The translations under genes and the position numbers were made by a program. From JBFEYJ01 sp041563315 (GTDB lineage: Bacteria > Pseudomonadota > Gammaproteobacteria > Thiohalomonadales > Thiohalomonadaceae): 18,599 nt of DNA. Under the pieces are notes generated by a model that made no database searches, was not told the DNA's origin, and saw nothing but the letters and a program-made list of their open reading frames with translations. Each line of letters opens with the position of its first letter. Within the stretch, counting starts at the first letter, position 1. Of this stretch, positions 1 through 6,713 are shown piece by piece. The stretch lies in the NCBI GenBank assembly GCA_041563315.1, contig JBFFNE010000058.1, positions 1 through 18,599 of the forward strand. The letters run 5' to 3'.

Positions 1-171
1 GTCGCATTGTCAAAAGCACTGAAAAAGCTGGGTTGGAAATTCGTGGGACCCACCACGGTTTACGCTTTTATGCAGGCCATGGGACTGATAAACGATCATG
101 TGGAGGACTGCGTAATCCGGGCCAAAGTCGAACGCGCACGCAGGGACTTCAAACGACCTGAGGCGGTGTAA
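1..171 (+). CDS. tag: DNA-3-methyladenine glycosylase I, C-terminal end (partial)
   Basis: An open frame enters from the window edge and ends at TAA 169-171, giving the last 56 residues. The segment FVGPTTVYAFMQAMGLINDH matches the C-terminus of Tag, the HhH-family glycosylase that removes 3-methyladenine from alkylated DNA during base-excision repair in the cytoplasm. The His of NDH (residue 33 of the fragment) and the Cys four residues later (37) correspond to the two C-terminal zinc ligands of E. coli Tag, so this end looks functional. The N-terminal two thirds lie outside the window, so integrity cannot be judged. It is followed by a 152-base gap before psiE and is probably not in its operon. 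Confidence 0.9.
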   Translation, partial: VALSKALKKLGWKFVGPTTVYAFMQAMGLINDHVEDCVIRAKVERARRDFKRPEAV

Positions 172-237
172 GGTAAATAGGGAACTGACAATAGAACGAA
201 ACAATTAATTCTGGCCTGAACCGTATTAACTGTTTTT

Positions 238-267
238 TTGACCTCATACTGGCTTTGAAGGAATACT
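238..267 (+). promoter_or_regulatory. Possible sigma-70 promoter of psiE
   Basis: TTGACC at 238-243 and AATACT at 262-267 are separated by 18 bases. This would place the transcript start near 274, about 50 bases before the psiE start. The -35 is good and the -10 is four of six. No convincing Pho box was found nearby. Confidence 0.3.
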
Positions 268-323
268 AGAATCTTTCCAGGGCACTGATTGGTGCTACAA
301 GCTGTAAAACTATAGGGACTCAC

Positions 324-794
324 ATGAATAAGGAAAAAGAGCACTACCGTCTACTTCATAACGAACTGGCACCGGATCATGAAGACCCGCTGATCCGTTT
401 TCTGCATATCGTTATCCGCTTCTCCGTCAAGGTGTTGGCGGTATTGATGGTATTTGTGATCATATGGGGCATCGGTGATGTCATCTACGTCCTCTATCAG
501 AGGTTGCAGACCCCGCCCTACTTTCTTCTCAACATCAATGACATATTTCAAACCTTCGGCGCGTTTATGGCTGTGCTGATTGCCATAGAGATATTCATTA
601 ATATCCGACTCTATCTCGGCACCGATGTGTTACCGATTAAGCTTGTCATTGCAACGGCACTAATGGCGATTGCACGAAAGGTCATCGTGCTGGATGTAGA
701 CCAAATGGAGGCAACTTACGTAGCAGCGATTGGCCTCGTGGCGCTGGCACTGGGAGTCACCTACTGGCTGCTGGGAAAGGCCAGCAGCGATTGA
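324..794 (+). CDS. psiE: Phosphate-starvation-inducible PsiE family membrane protein
   Basis: This is a 156-residue protein with a polar N-terminus (residues 1-25) and four hydrophobic segments at about 33-57, 77-94, 105-123 and 131-151. That is the length and layout of PsiE, a small inner-membrane protein named for induction under phosphate starvation in E. coli; its biochemical role is not established. The conserved stretch around FQTFGAFMAVLIAIEIF and the short RLYLGTDVLP loop fit the family. AGGGA five bases before ATG 324 supports the start. It converges on the cation ATPase with only 34 bases between the stop codons and no obvious hairpin terminator there. Family assignment is firm; phosphate regulation here is not shown by the sequence. 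Confidence 0.88.
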   Translation: MNKEKEHYRLLHNELAPDHEDPLIRFLHIVIRFSVKVLAVLMVFVIIWGIGDVIYVLYQRLQTPPYFLLNINDIFQTFGAFMAVLIAIEIFINIRLYLGTDVLPIKLVIATALMAIARKVIVLDVDQMEATYVAAIGLVALALGVTYWLLGKASSD

Positions 795-828
795 CGGAAG
801 CCTCATCCGCGGTAGCCATTTTTGTTTC

Positions 829-3573
829 TCATCGCGATGATTGCGACGGTAAAGTGCCCCGACTCGACGCGCTCCGTTCGTTTTGTCGCAGTACGAATTT
901 CTCGAACTCCACCACAACGAAGATCACCATCCCGACACCCAAAATCCTTATCCAGGCCTGGCCATCGATCGGTGCAGTACCAAAGAAATGTTCCATCGGC
1001 GGTGCATAGGTGAACAGGAGCTGAAGCAGCACAATCACACCCACGGCGATCACCGCGATCGGATTGCCGGCCAGACCTGACGGCGTGTAACTCGGACTGG
1101 TAAGGTGGCGGACACTGAACAGGTAGAATATCTGCCCCATGACCAGCGTGTTCACCGCCGCCACGCGGGCGCTCTCCAGCGGCACGTCCCGGTGCAGCTC
1201 CCACTGGAACATCCCCACGGTCCCGGCGACAAGAATCAGGGAAACAAAGGTGATCCGCCAAATCAGAAATGGGGAAAGAAGCGGTTCCCGAGGGTCCCGT
1301 GGTGGACGCTCCATGACGTTCTCTTCCGGCGGCTCGAAGGCCAGCGACAGGGCCAGGGTTACCGCGGTCACCATGTTCACCCAGAGGATCTGTACCGCCG
1401 TGATCGGCAAGACGAACCCGAACACAATGGCGGCGATAATGGCGCCAGCCTGACCACCGTTGGTCGGCAGGATGAACAATATCGACTTCTTCAGGTTGTC
1501 GTGAATCGTGCGGCCCTCTTTCACCGCCTCCACGATGGAGCTGAAGTTATCGTCGGCCAGCACGATCTCCGCCGCCTCCTTGGATACCTCGGTGCCCTTC
1601 TGTCCCATGGCGACGCCGACATCGGCCCGCTTGAGTGCGGGCGCGTCATTCACCCCGTCACCGGTCATTGCCACGATGTGTCCGGCCTGCTGCAAGGCCT
1701 TGACAAGACGCAGCTTGTTCTCGGGGCTGGTGCGGGCGAACACATCCACCGCCTGTGCCCGCTCCAGCAGCACCTCATCCGCAAGCCCATCCAGCTCTGG
1801 ACCAGTCATGGAAGCTCGTCCGTCCCCGATGCCCAATTGTGCGCCGATGGCCCGGGCCGTGGCGGCGTGATCTCCGGTAATCATCTTTACCCGGATCCCG
1901 GCGGATTGGCATAGCGCTACCGAGCGCACCGCCTCTTCCCTTGGCGGGTCGATGATCCCGACCAGACCCAGTAGCGTCAGCCCTGTCTCCACATGGTGAA
2001 AATCGACCGTCTTCTGCTCCGGACGCGCAGTGCCAAAGGCGATGGCCAGGACCCGCTGGCCTCGCTGAGCCAGTGCCTCAACCTGCTGATGCCAATGTTC
2101 GATATTGATCGGCACATCATCACCCTCGTGCCGTTGTCGTGCACACATCCCCAACAGCCGCTCTGGTGCCCCCTTGACGTAAATGAAACCGTGGCCGGCA
2201 TGGTCGTGATGCAGGGTGGCCATGAAACGGTGTTCGGACTCGAAGGGTATGGTATCGGTACGCGGAAACTCGCGGCGCTGGCGGGTCTCCTCCAGCCCCA
2301 CCTTGGCTGCCAATACCACCAGGGCACCCTCTGTAGGGTCGCCGTTGATTGTCCATTGACCTGCTTTTTCCTCCAGTTCGGCATCGTTGCAGAGCAGGGC
2401 CGCGCGGGCCAGTTCCAGCAGATCCGGTTCATCCTCCCCGGTAAATGATTGATCACCGTCGCACAGCGCGCCATGCGGATCGTAGCCAACCCCGGTGACT
2501 TCGATCATGCGTTCGCTCAGCGCCACTGTTGCCACCGTCATTTCATTACGTGTCAGCGTCCCCGTCTTGTCGGAGCAGATGGTGGTTACCGAGCCAAGCG
2601 TCTCCACCGCGGGCAACCGGCGGATGATGGCATTGCGTCGGGCCATTCGCTGAACACCAATGGCCAGGGTAATGGTGAGAATCGCAGGCAGGCCTTCAGG
2701 GATTGCCGCCACCGCCATGCCCACGGCCGCCAGGAAGGTCTCGGCCAGCGAGAGCTCTCTGACCAGAATGCCAAAGATCATGGTTAGCCCGGCAATAACC
2801 ACAATAGTGAAACTGAGCCACCGGCCGAACACTTCCATCTGCCGCAACAAGGGCGTGGTCAACAGTTGCACCTCTGCCAACATGGCGTTGATCCGCCCCA
2901 GCTCAGTGTTAGCGCCGGTGGCGGTAACCACACCGCTTCCCTGGCCAGAGGTGACAAGGGTGCCGGAGTAGGCCATACCGAAGCGCTCCCCCAACGGGGC
3001 CCCGGAACTCACCGGCTCCCCGGTCTTGCCTACCGGTGCGGATTCCCCGGTCAGCAGCGCCTCGTCAATTCGCAACTCCTTTACGCTGAACAGCCTCAAA
3101 TCCGCAGGTACCTTGTCCCCGGACTGCAGGAACACCACATCGCCAGGCACCAGCGCCTCTGCCGCCATGACACGACGTCGACCGTTGCGCACCACCATGC
3201 ATTGGGGTGAAAGCATGCCTTGGATGGCATCCAGCGCCCGCTCGGCCTTACCCTCCTGGAAGAAGCCGATCACGGCGTTAATGATTACCACCGCAGCGAT
3301 CACTCCACTGTCCACCCAGTGCCCCAGGATCGCGGTGATAATGGCGGTGATCAGGAGAATGTAGATAAGAATATTGTGGAACTGAACCAGAAAACGCATC
3401 GTAGCGCTGCGCCTGCGTGGTGCAGGGAGACGATTCGAACCATATTCCTGCAGTCGTCGTGATGCCTCCTCATCCCTCAACCCCTCGGGCCCTGTTTCAA
3501 GGGACTCCAGCACCTCCTGCGCAGCAACCGTATAGGATTCGACGTCCAGCTTCAGCATCGCCGACTTGTTCAT
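829..3573 (-). CDS. P-type cation-transporting ATPase (P2A, Ca2+-ATPase-like)
   Basis: This is a full-length 914-residue ATP-driven cation pump of the inner membrane. An N-terminal cation-ATPase domain is followed by TM1-2 (about 60-105). The actuator motif TGES is at 175-178, and PEGLP in TM4 at 292-296 is typical of the P2A calcium-pump group. The phosphorylated Asp is in DKTGT (D335), KGAP of the nucleotide domain is at 467-470, TGDGVND is at 637-643, and a C-terminal six-helix region follows. In TM6 the usual N-x-x-T-D reads N733-M-V-T-A737, so the Asp that binds calcium in SERCA is Ala. Some bacterial members such as mycobacterial CtpF share this, so the ion (Ca2+, Na+ or other) is uncertain. 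GGAAGAGA precedes the ATG. The stop of a broken upstream gene lies 15 bases before the start, suggesting a former operon. Confidence 0.9.
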   Translation of the reverse strand: MNKSAMLKLDVESYTVAAQEVLESLETGPEGLRDEEASRRLQEYGSNRLPAPRRRSATMRFLVQFHNILIYILLITAIITAILGHWVDSGVIAAVVIINAVIGFFQEGKAERALDAIQGMLSPQCMVVRNGRRRVMAAEALVPGDVVFLQSGDKVPADLRLFSVKELRIDEALLTGESAPVGKTGEPVSSGAPLGERFGMAYSGTLVTSGQGSGVVTATGANTELGRINAMLAEVQLLTTPLLRQMEVFGRWLSFTIVVIAGLTMIFGILVRELSLAETFLAAVGMAVAAIPEGLPAILTITLAIGVQRMARRNAIIRRLPAVETLGSVTTICSDKTGTLTRNEMTVATVALSERMIEVTGVGYDPHGALCDGDQSFTGEDEPDLLELARAALLCNDAELEEKAGQWTINGDPTEGALVVLAAKVGLEETRQRREFPRTDTIPFESEHRFMATLHHDHAGHGFIYVKGAPERLLGMCARQRHEGDDVPINIEHWHQQVEALAQRGQRVLAIAFGTARPEQKTVDFHHVETGLTLLGLVGIIDPPREEAVRSVALCQSAGIRVKMITGDHAATARAIGAQLGIGDGRASMTGPELDGLADEVLLERAQAVDVFARTSPENKLRLVKALQQAGHIVAMTGDGVNDAPALKRADVGVAMGQKGTEVSKEAAEIVLADDNFSSIVEAVKEGRTIHDNLKKSILFILPTNGGQAGAIIAAIVFGFVLPITAVQILWVNMVTAVTLALSLAFEPPEENVMERPPRDPREPLLSPFLIWRITFVSLILVAGTVGMFQWELHRDVPLESARVAAVNTLVMGQIFYLFSVRHLTSPSYTPSGLAGNPIAVIAVGVIVLLQLLFTYAPPMEHFFGTAPIDGQAWIRILGVGMVIFVVVEFEKFVLRQNERSASSRGTLPSQSSR

Positions 3574-3588
3574 GAGATCTCTTCCACA

Positions 3589-3705
3589 TCAGGTAGTCTT
3601 CGACAAGTCTAGTTCCATTTTTATATTTTCGAGATCAAGATAGAGGGCGCTGACAAACAGCATCGGCATGACCAACCACACGAATGAAAAATAAAAATAA
3701 GTCGG
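3589..3705 (-). pseudogene. 3' remnant of a membrane protein gene, cut at a hairpin element
   Basis: Reading leftwards, an open frame without its own good start runs from the hairpin element at 3695-3763 to TGA at 3589-3591. It encodes a hydrophobic tail (FVWLVMPMLFVSALYL) followed by a charged end. An in-frame stop lies inside the hairpin. The tail looks like the last helix of a membrane protein that once preceded the ATPase in the same operon, its stop 15 bases before the ATPase start. The family is not recognised. A short leader ORF beginning at an internal ATG is an alternative, but no ribosome binding site supports it. Confidence 0.35.
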
Positions 3706-3763
3706 TCAGCTGAAACTTTTCACCTACTCACATAAGAAAATCTGTTCTGACCCCACTTATTTA
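3695..3763. repeat. Imperfect inverted-repeat element 1 (GGTCAG type)
   Basis: The left arm is AAATAAGTCGGTCAG (ends 3709). It pairs imperfectly with the right arm CTGACCCCACTTATTTA (3747-3763), with one mismatch and a one-base length difference. The right end is partly duplicated (CCCCACTTATT appears again to 3774). The boundary sequence is shared with the other elements in the window. Confidence 0.5.
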
Positions 3764-3901
3764 CCCCACTTATTAAAGAACGTATCTCCTAATGCACCTC
3801 CAGCTGCGCTGGCGGGTGATACTCCGGGTGAGGGAATATTTTGCACTAACATTTCGTATTATTTTCTCTGAACATGATGCTTTTCATGTCCCTCTGTTCA
3901 G

Positions 3902-4021
3902 TCAGGGACTGATCGCAATCTTGACCCTACCATTGGTGGTATCGGTGTAGGCAATGTAAACCCTGCCGTTAGTGGCCACAGCGATCCCAGGATAGTCGCC
4001 GACATCGCCATTGCTGCCGAA
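3902..4021 (-). pseudogene. 3' remnant of a secreted repeat (beta-propeller-like) protein gene
   Basis: A minus-strand frame ends with TGA at 3902-3904 and can be read back to 4021, where hairpin element 2 begins; upstream in that frame the hairpin contains stops. The roughly 39 residues include GDVGDYPGIAVATNGRVYIA followed by YTDTTNGRVKIAISP. This looks like the last blade of a BNR/PQQ-like or other beta-propeller repeat protein, normally exported. Everything upstream is missing, so it is a relic. The propeller reading rests only on the blade-like pattern. Confidence 0.5.
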
Positions 4022-4023
4022 TA

Positions 4024-4080
4024 AAAGGGGTCGGTGACAAATGAGAATCTTTATAATTACCAGTTGTCACCGACCCCTTT
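4024..4080. repeat. Inverted-repeat hairpin element 2
   Basis: A perfect 17-bp inverted repeat (AAAGGGGTCGGTGACAA at 4024-4040 against its complement at 4064-4080) encloses a 23-base AT-rich loop. The inner part, GGTGACAA with loop end ACCAGTTGTCACC, is shared with element 3. It lies 45 bases after the AhpD-like gene's stop and could end its transcript, but no long T tract follows. Confidence 0.75.
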
Positions 4081-4124
4081 AATTTCCCCTTTAATTTAAG
4101 GCGTCGACACAGGTTGCTTCCCGT

Positions 4125-4676
4125 TTAGTTAAACACCCCCTGACCGTCCACGTTAAATGTCTTCAACATAATGTTGAATGAGCGGTTCGTCGCACCCACC
4201 GCCACCACGTCGAAGATATCGCGGTCGCTCCATCCCTGTGAATGGGCTGCATCGACATCATCGCTATTCACCGCCTCAGGTGTATTGACCGCCTTCAGCG
4301 CCAATCCCAACAGGGTCTTTTCCCGCTCCTCCAGCGGGGCGGCGTCGATGTTTTTGCTGGCGGCCTCGATATCGGCCTGGTCCACCCCGAGACTAATTAG
4401 AAAACCCTGGTTGTAGTCGATGCAGAATTTACAGTTCACCTGCTCCGAGGCGAGATAGCGGACAAAACCAAGCAGACGGTTGCTGAGAGTAGGATGTTCT
4501 ACAAAGTAGCTGACCGATGAGACGAACGCCTCGAGCAGGTGTGGGCTTATGCCGTACAGGCGCAGCCCATCGGGTACAAAACCCATGCGTTGCTCGATGC
4601 CGTTAAAGATTGCGGCGACACGGCCCTGATCGCCGGCCGGGGGAACGGGTTGTAGCAGTGGGGTTTGCTGTTCCAT
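4125..4676 (-). CDS. AhpD-like / carboxymuconolactone decarboxylase family protein
   Basis: This 183-residue cytoplasmic protein has the all-helical AhpD/CMD fold signature. The sequence EQVNCKFCIDYN carries the redox pair C82-x-x-C85, as in alkylhydroperoxidase-like proteins. In mycobacterial AhpD a His follows the second Cys by four residues; here that position is Asn89, a variant I associate with uncharacterised members of the family. The role is therefore probably thiol-based peroxide or disulfide chemistry, with the substrate unknown. AAGGAGA before ATG 4676 is a strong ribosome binding site. The gene lies downstream of, and in the same direction as, a TetR gene, and a perfect TetR-type palindrome overlaps its promoter. 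Derepression by the ligand of that TetR protein is the likely control. Confidence 0.8.
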   Translation of the reverse strand: MEQQTPLLQPVPPAGDQGRVAAIFNGIEQRMGFVPDGLRLYGISPHLLEAFVSSVSYFVEHPTLSNRLLGFVRYLASEQVNCKFCIDYNQGFLISLGVDQADIEAASKNIDAAPLEEREKTLLGLALKAVNTPEAVNSDDVDAAHSQGWSDRDIFDVVAVGATNRSFNIMLKTFNVDGQGVFN

Positions 4677-4701
4677 GTTGTTCTCCTTTTTTCGTTGCGT
4701 T

Positions 4702-4732
4702 AATTAGACCGAACGGTCTAATTTTATGTAAA
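4702..4732 (-). promoter_or_regulatory. Promoter of the AhpD-like gene with overlapping TetR operator
   Basis: Reading on the minus strand, TTTACA (4732-4727) and TCTAAT (4708-4703) are spaced by 18 bases and form a sigma-70 promoter. A perfect palindrome with 10-bp arms and an AA centre (AATTAGACCG-AA-CGGTCTAATT, 4702-4723) covers the spacer and the -10. A bound repressor would block RNA polymerase. The core GACCG-NN-CGGTC recurs at 4803-4814 and 5447-5458, both next to the TetR gene. Confidence 0.7.
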
Positions 4733-4759
4733 AAAATTGTGAGTGTGGTGTCTTGTGCG

Positions 4760-4783
4760 TTAAGTCATACCTTTCGTCTTCAT
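4760..4783 (-). other. Seven-codon mini-ORF with a strong ribosome binding site
   Basis: On the minus strand AAGGAGG stands five bases before an ATG (4783-4781) that opens a frame of only seven codons (MKTKGMT) ending in TAA at 4762-4760. The ribosome binding site is better than that of most genes in the window. It lies between the TetR stop and the AhpD-like promoter. It may be a leader peptide or the start of a gene lost by deletion. Nothing shows that it is translated. Confidence 0.25.
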
Positions 4784-4802
4784 TCTCTCCTCCTTAAATA
4801 TG

Positions 4803-4825
4803 GACCGTTCGGTCTAATTTAGACC
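4803..4825. promoter_or_regulatory. Second TetR-type operator between the two genes
   Basis: GACCGTTCGGTC (4803-4814) is a perfect palindrome of the same core as the AhpD promoter operator. It overlaps a second dyad, GGTCTAA-T-TTAGACC (4811-4825), making one and a half sites in tandem 10-30 bases after the TetR stop codon. It sits just before the strong mini-ORF ribosome binding site. No clear -35/-10 pair was seen. Confidence 0.55.
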
Positions 4826-4834
4826 AAAAAAATT

Positions 4835-5440
4835 TCACGAGCTCAGATATCCACGAATAAACGCATGGGCGTTGTCGATTTCCTGCGTGTTCTGCGCGGC
4901 CTTGCTGATAATGATGGCCCCCTCGAGGAGGCTGAACATCATACCGGCGGCTACCTGGGGATCGATATGCGACCCGATCTCGCCAACCTCTTGGGCCTTG
5001 GCGATCAAGTCAGCAAAATACTTGCGTGAGCTATCGAAAATGCTCACCAATTCACGGCGAATCGGTGCACTGGCGGTGCTGAGTTCCAGAGAAAAATTGC
5101 CGTAATAACAGCCGCGAATGGGGCATTCAGCGCTCCCCGACGAGACCAACTGCTTCATGCGCTCCAAGGTGTCGAACAGCTGATGCAGCGGGGAGCCATT
5201 GTCGAGGGGCGCACCGGCCCGTAGTTGTTCGGCGAAGTTGCGTTGTTGCCAACGGAGTGTTTCAACCCCAAGCTCCTCCTTGCTCTTGAAGTAGTAATAG
5301 AAATTTCCCTTATTGACCCCAGCCTCCTTGATCACCTTTTCGACCCCGGTAGCGTTATAGCCGTGTTGGTAAAACAGGCGCGCGGCGGCGGCGAGGATAC
5401 GCTCGCGGGTCTTCTGAGCTTTGTCTGAAAGAATCCGCAT
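4835..5440 (-). CDS. TetR family transcriptional regulator
   Basis: This is a 201-residue DNA-binding repressor. The N-terminal helix-turn-helix covers about residues 10-55: RERILAAAARLFYQHGYNAT, then VEKVIKEAGVNKGNFYYYF, a textbook TetR recognition helix. The C-terminal ligand domain (60-201) contains C-P-I-R-G-C, seen in a subgroup of small-molecule-sensing TetR proteins. I chose ATG 5440, which gives the usual TetR N-terminus. A TTG at 5461 would add seven residues and has a GGGA-type ribosome site, but it would put the start codon inside the operator. A GACCG-AC-CGGTC site directly upstream indicates autoregulation, and the same site at the next gene makes the AhpD-like protein its likely target. 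The ligand is unknown. Confidence 0.9.
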   Translation of the reverse strand: MRILSDKAQKTRERILAAAARLFYQHGYNATGVEKVIKEAGVNKGNFYYYFKSKEELGVETLRWQQRNFAEQLRAGAPLDNGSPLHQLFDTLERMKQLVSSGSAECPIRGCYYGNFSLELSTASAPIRRELVSIFDSSRKYFADLIAKAQEVGEIGSHIDPQVAAGMMFSLLEGAIIISKAAQNTQEIDNAHAFIRGYLSS

Positions 5441-5445
5441 ATTAT

Positions 5446-5502
5446 TGACCGACCGGTCCAATTCGTTCCCGCTATCCTGCTTGAAGCAAGTCGGGGTGTC
5501 AA
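5446..5502 (-). promoter_or_regulatory. TetR gene control region: promoter and operator
   Basis: The palindrome TGACCG-AC-CGGTCC (core 5447-5458) lies 7 bases upstream of the chosen start. Upstream of it on the minus strand TTGACA (5502-5497) is 17 bases from CAGGAT (5479-5474), a good -35 with a weak -10. The operator would fall around +9 to +20 of the transcript, suiting autorepression. Confidence 0.5.
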
Positions 5503-5556
5503 ACGTCTCCTAACGCATTGAATATAAAAGCGGGTTCAGAACACAGTTTGGGGACT

Positions 5557-5605
5557 GGGCCGGTGACAACTGATAATCATCGCAATTACCAGTTGTCACC
5601 GGCCC
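5557..5605. repeat. Inverted-repeat hairpin element 3
   Basis: A perfect 16-bp inverted repeat (GGGCCGGTGACAACTG at 5557-5572 against 5590-5605) has a 17-base loop. It shares the GGTGACAA arm and the ATTACCAGTTGTCACC right arm with element 2, although the outer bases differ (GGGCC against GGGTC) on both sides. The changes are compensating, so pairing is kept. Confidence 0.75.
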
Positions 5606-5618
5606 CATTCATATTGCC

Positions 5619-5729
5619 TCAGGCCGGCAAGCAATTCGGACAAGTACCCACTTTTACATAGCGGTCCGTGACTTCTTTCACTGGCGCCCGGGAATACGCC
5701 CCAACGTAATGCATAGTTTCTTCTGCCGA
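5619..5729 (-). pseudogene. 3' remnant of an unrecognised gene ending in a CPNC motif
   Basis: A minus-strand frame runs from the edge of hairpin element 4 (5735) to TGA at 5621-5619. It encodes about 36 residues, including EETMHYVGAYSRAPVKEVTD and then YVKVGTCPNCLPA at the end. The composition and the terminal C-P-N-C look like genuine protein rather than noise. There is no start codon with a ribosome site and no upstream part, so it is read as the tail of a truncated gene lying between two hairpins. I do not recognise the family. Confidence 0.4.
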
Positions 5730-5734
5730 AAAAA

Positions 5735-5789
5735 ACAGGGTCAGAGAACAATTACTCCAATATTAGTAATTATTTCTCTCTGACCCTGT
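5735..5789. repeat. Inverted-repeat hairpin element 4 (GGGTCAGAGA type)
   Basis: The outer arms ACAGGGTCAGAGA (5735-5747) and TCTCTGACCCTGT (5777-5789) are perfectly complementary over 13 bp. An inner stem, ATTACT (5751-5756) against AGTAAT (5765-5770), stacks beneath them. The result is a long two-part hairpin. Confidence 0.75.
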
Positions 5790-5935
5790 ATTCCTTGCGC
5801 TTAGCTTTACTTACATCAAAGCTTTATTGCTTAACTGGCTCTGTTTTCTGTTGAGCCTGTTTCCTTCTGCAACATGACCGCTCCGGTTTCATCTTTCTCT
5901 CCAGCTGCTATCGTTGAGATGTCGGGAACTGATAA

Positions 5936-6190
5936 GTGCCGGGGTTGCCTGTCGTGTCCACGGTTCCAAATAATTATGCCAATGCCGTCGATATGGCTGC
6001 GCACCAGCGCGATATTTCGATAGCAGATTTCTTCCTCAAAAATCGCCACCTGCTTGGTTTCGACTCGCCATCCAAGAGCTTGGTCACGGCCGTCAAGGAG
6101 GCCTGCTCTTGGGCGGGCCATCTTCACACTTATTACTCACATCTCCGGGGGTTAGGGATAGCGCCCACTTCCACCACCATCTATATGTAA
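5936..6190 (+). pseudogene. DNA topoisomerase VI subunit B, N-terminal relic
   Basis: The plus-strand frame contains AAHQRDISIADFFLKNRHLL followed by GFDSPSKSLVTAVKEA. This is the N-terminal signature of topoisomerase VI B (type IIB, GHKL ATPase), which normally continues into the Bergerat N motif V-D-N-S/A-L-D-A and a protein of over 500 residues. Here the motif is missing. The frame goes straight to CSWAG, as if about seven codons were deleted in frame, and ends at TAA 6188-6190. The GTG at 5936 follows two stop codons. A second frame starting at ATG 5874 may be the original N-terminus, joined by a frameshift. No A subunit is present. The homology (about 5990-6110) is convincing; function is excluded. 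Confidence 0.65.
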
Positions 6191-6591
6191 ACTGCATTCA
6201 CAGCATCCCGCTTCATTGAGTTGCTGACTTAAGTGATGGCGCATCCCCAGAGTGCAGGTGCTCTATATTTGAATCGTTGCTGCCTCATTTTAGTGCGTCA
6301 TTCCCAATACCGGATCATGACGCCAGGTTCATTTATTCCATTGCCTTAATTTAGGGCAAAACGGCTTCCAGATGCTCCCATCCTCTTTTGGCATCTAACC
6401 ACATAGATCCACCATAAAGATCAAGAAATATCCCTTATAAACAATTGCCTGCACACAGTTTTACAAAGGTGCGTCTTACGTACTGCAACTATTTGCATCG
6501 CTATTCCTCCTCCGCCCATCCGGCATTCTTTAATGCTTTTCCTGCAATGACATCGCGTATAAATCATGGTTGGACTACTTCTTGCGTAATA

Positions 6592-6608
6592 AATTTAAGT
6601 GTTAAATT
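6592..6608. promoter_or_regulatory. AT-rich operator-like palindrome upstream of doe genes
   Basis: AATTTAA-GTG-TTAAATT is a perfect 7-bp inverted repeat with a 3-base centre. AT-rich dyads of this size are typical of Lrp/AsnC-type sites, and DoeX, the regulator of ectoine degradation in Halomonas, belongs to that family. The link is inference; no such regulator is in the window. Confidence 0.35.
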
Positions 6609-6623
6609 CAAAAATTCAGTGCA

Positions 6624-6651
6624 ACCATGCACGCTATCGAATGTGCATGGT
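6624..6651. promoter_or_regulatory. Operator-like inverted repeat upstream of doe genes
   Basis: ACCATGCAC and GTGCATGGT are perfect 9-bp complements separated by 10 bases, so the two half-sites are about two helical turns apart centre to centre. The site lies 81-109 bases before the M20 start. The spacing suits a dimeric or tetrameric regulator; a weak transcript hairpin is the alternative. Confidence 0.45.
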
Positions 6652-6680
6652 GCGTCGGGACCGGCGATTTTCGGGCCATT

Positions 6681-6713
6681 CGACACGGCGGGAAACAACC
6701 ATCCGCCGTATCG
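6681..6713 (+). promoter_or_regulatory. Leader hairpin just before the doe operon start
   Basis: CGACACGGCGG (6681-6691) pairs with CCGCCGTATCG (6703-6713) with one mismatch and an 11-base loop. It ends 19 bases before the chosen ATG. In mRNA this GC-rich stem would sit in the 5' leader and could affect stability or translation. It has no T tract, so it is not a standard terminator. Confidence 0.35.

Noticed and set aside
220..250. Pho box upstream of psiE
   Set aside because: CTGTTTT followed 11 bases later by ACCTCAT matches the paired CTGTCAT pattern too poorly.
1105..1914. Plus-strand open frame of 269 codons opposite the ATPase
   Set aside because: Antisense shadow of the P-type ATPase, which carries every expected motif on the minus strand.
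3768..3862. Small minus-strand ORF of about 31 codons ending in NKWGK
   Set aside because: Its last codons and stop come from the hairpin element repeat, it lacks a ribosome site, and the rest is low complexity.
4024..5789. The clustered hairpins as a CRISPR array
   Set aside because: The units are inverted repeats of differing sequence at irregular spacing, not direct repeats with uniform spacers, and no cas gene is present.
5831..6127. Minus-strand open frame of 98 codons in the relic zone
   Set aside because: It overlaps the topo VI B relic, which has recognisable homology on the plus strand. The minus frame has none.
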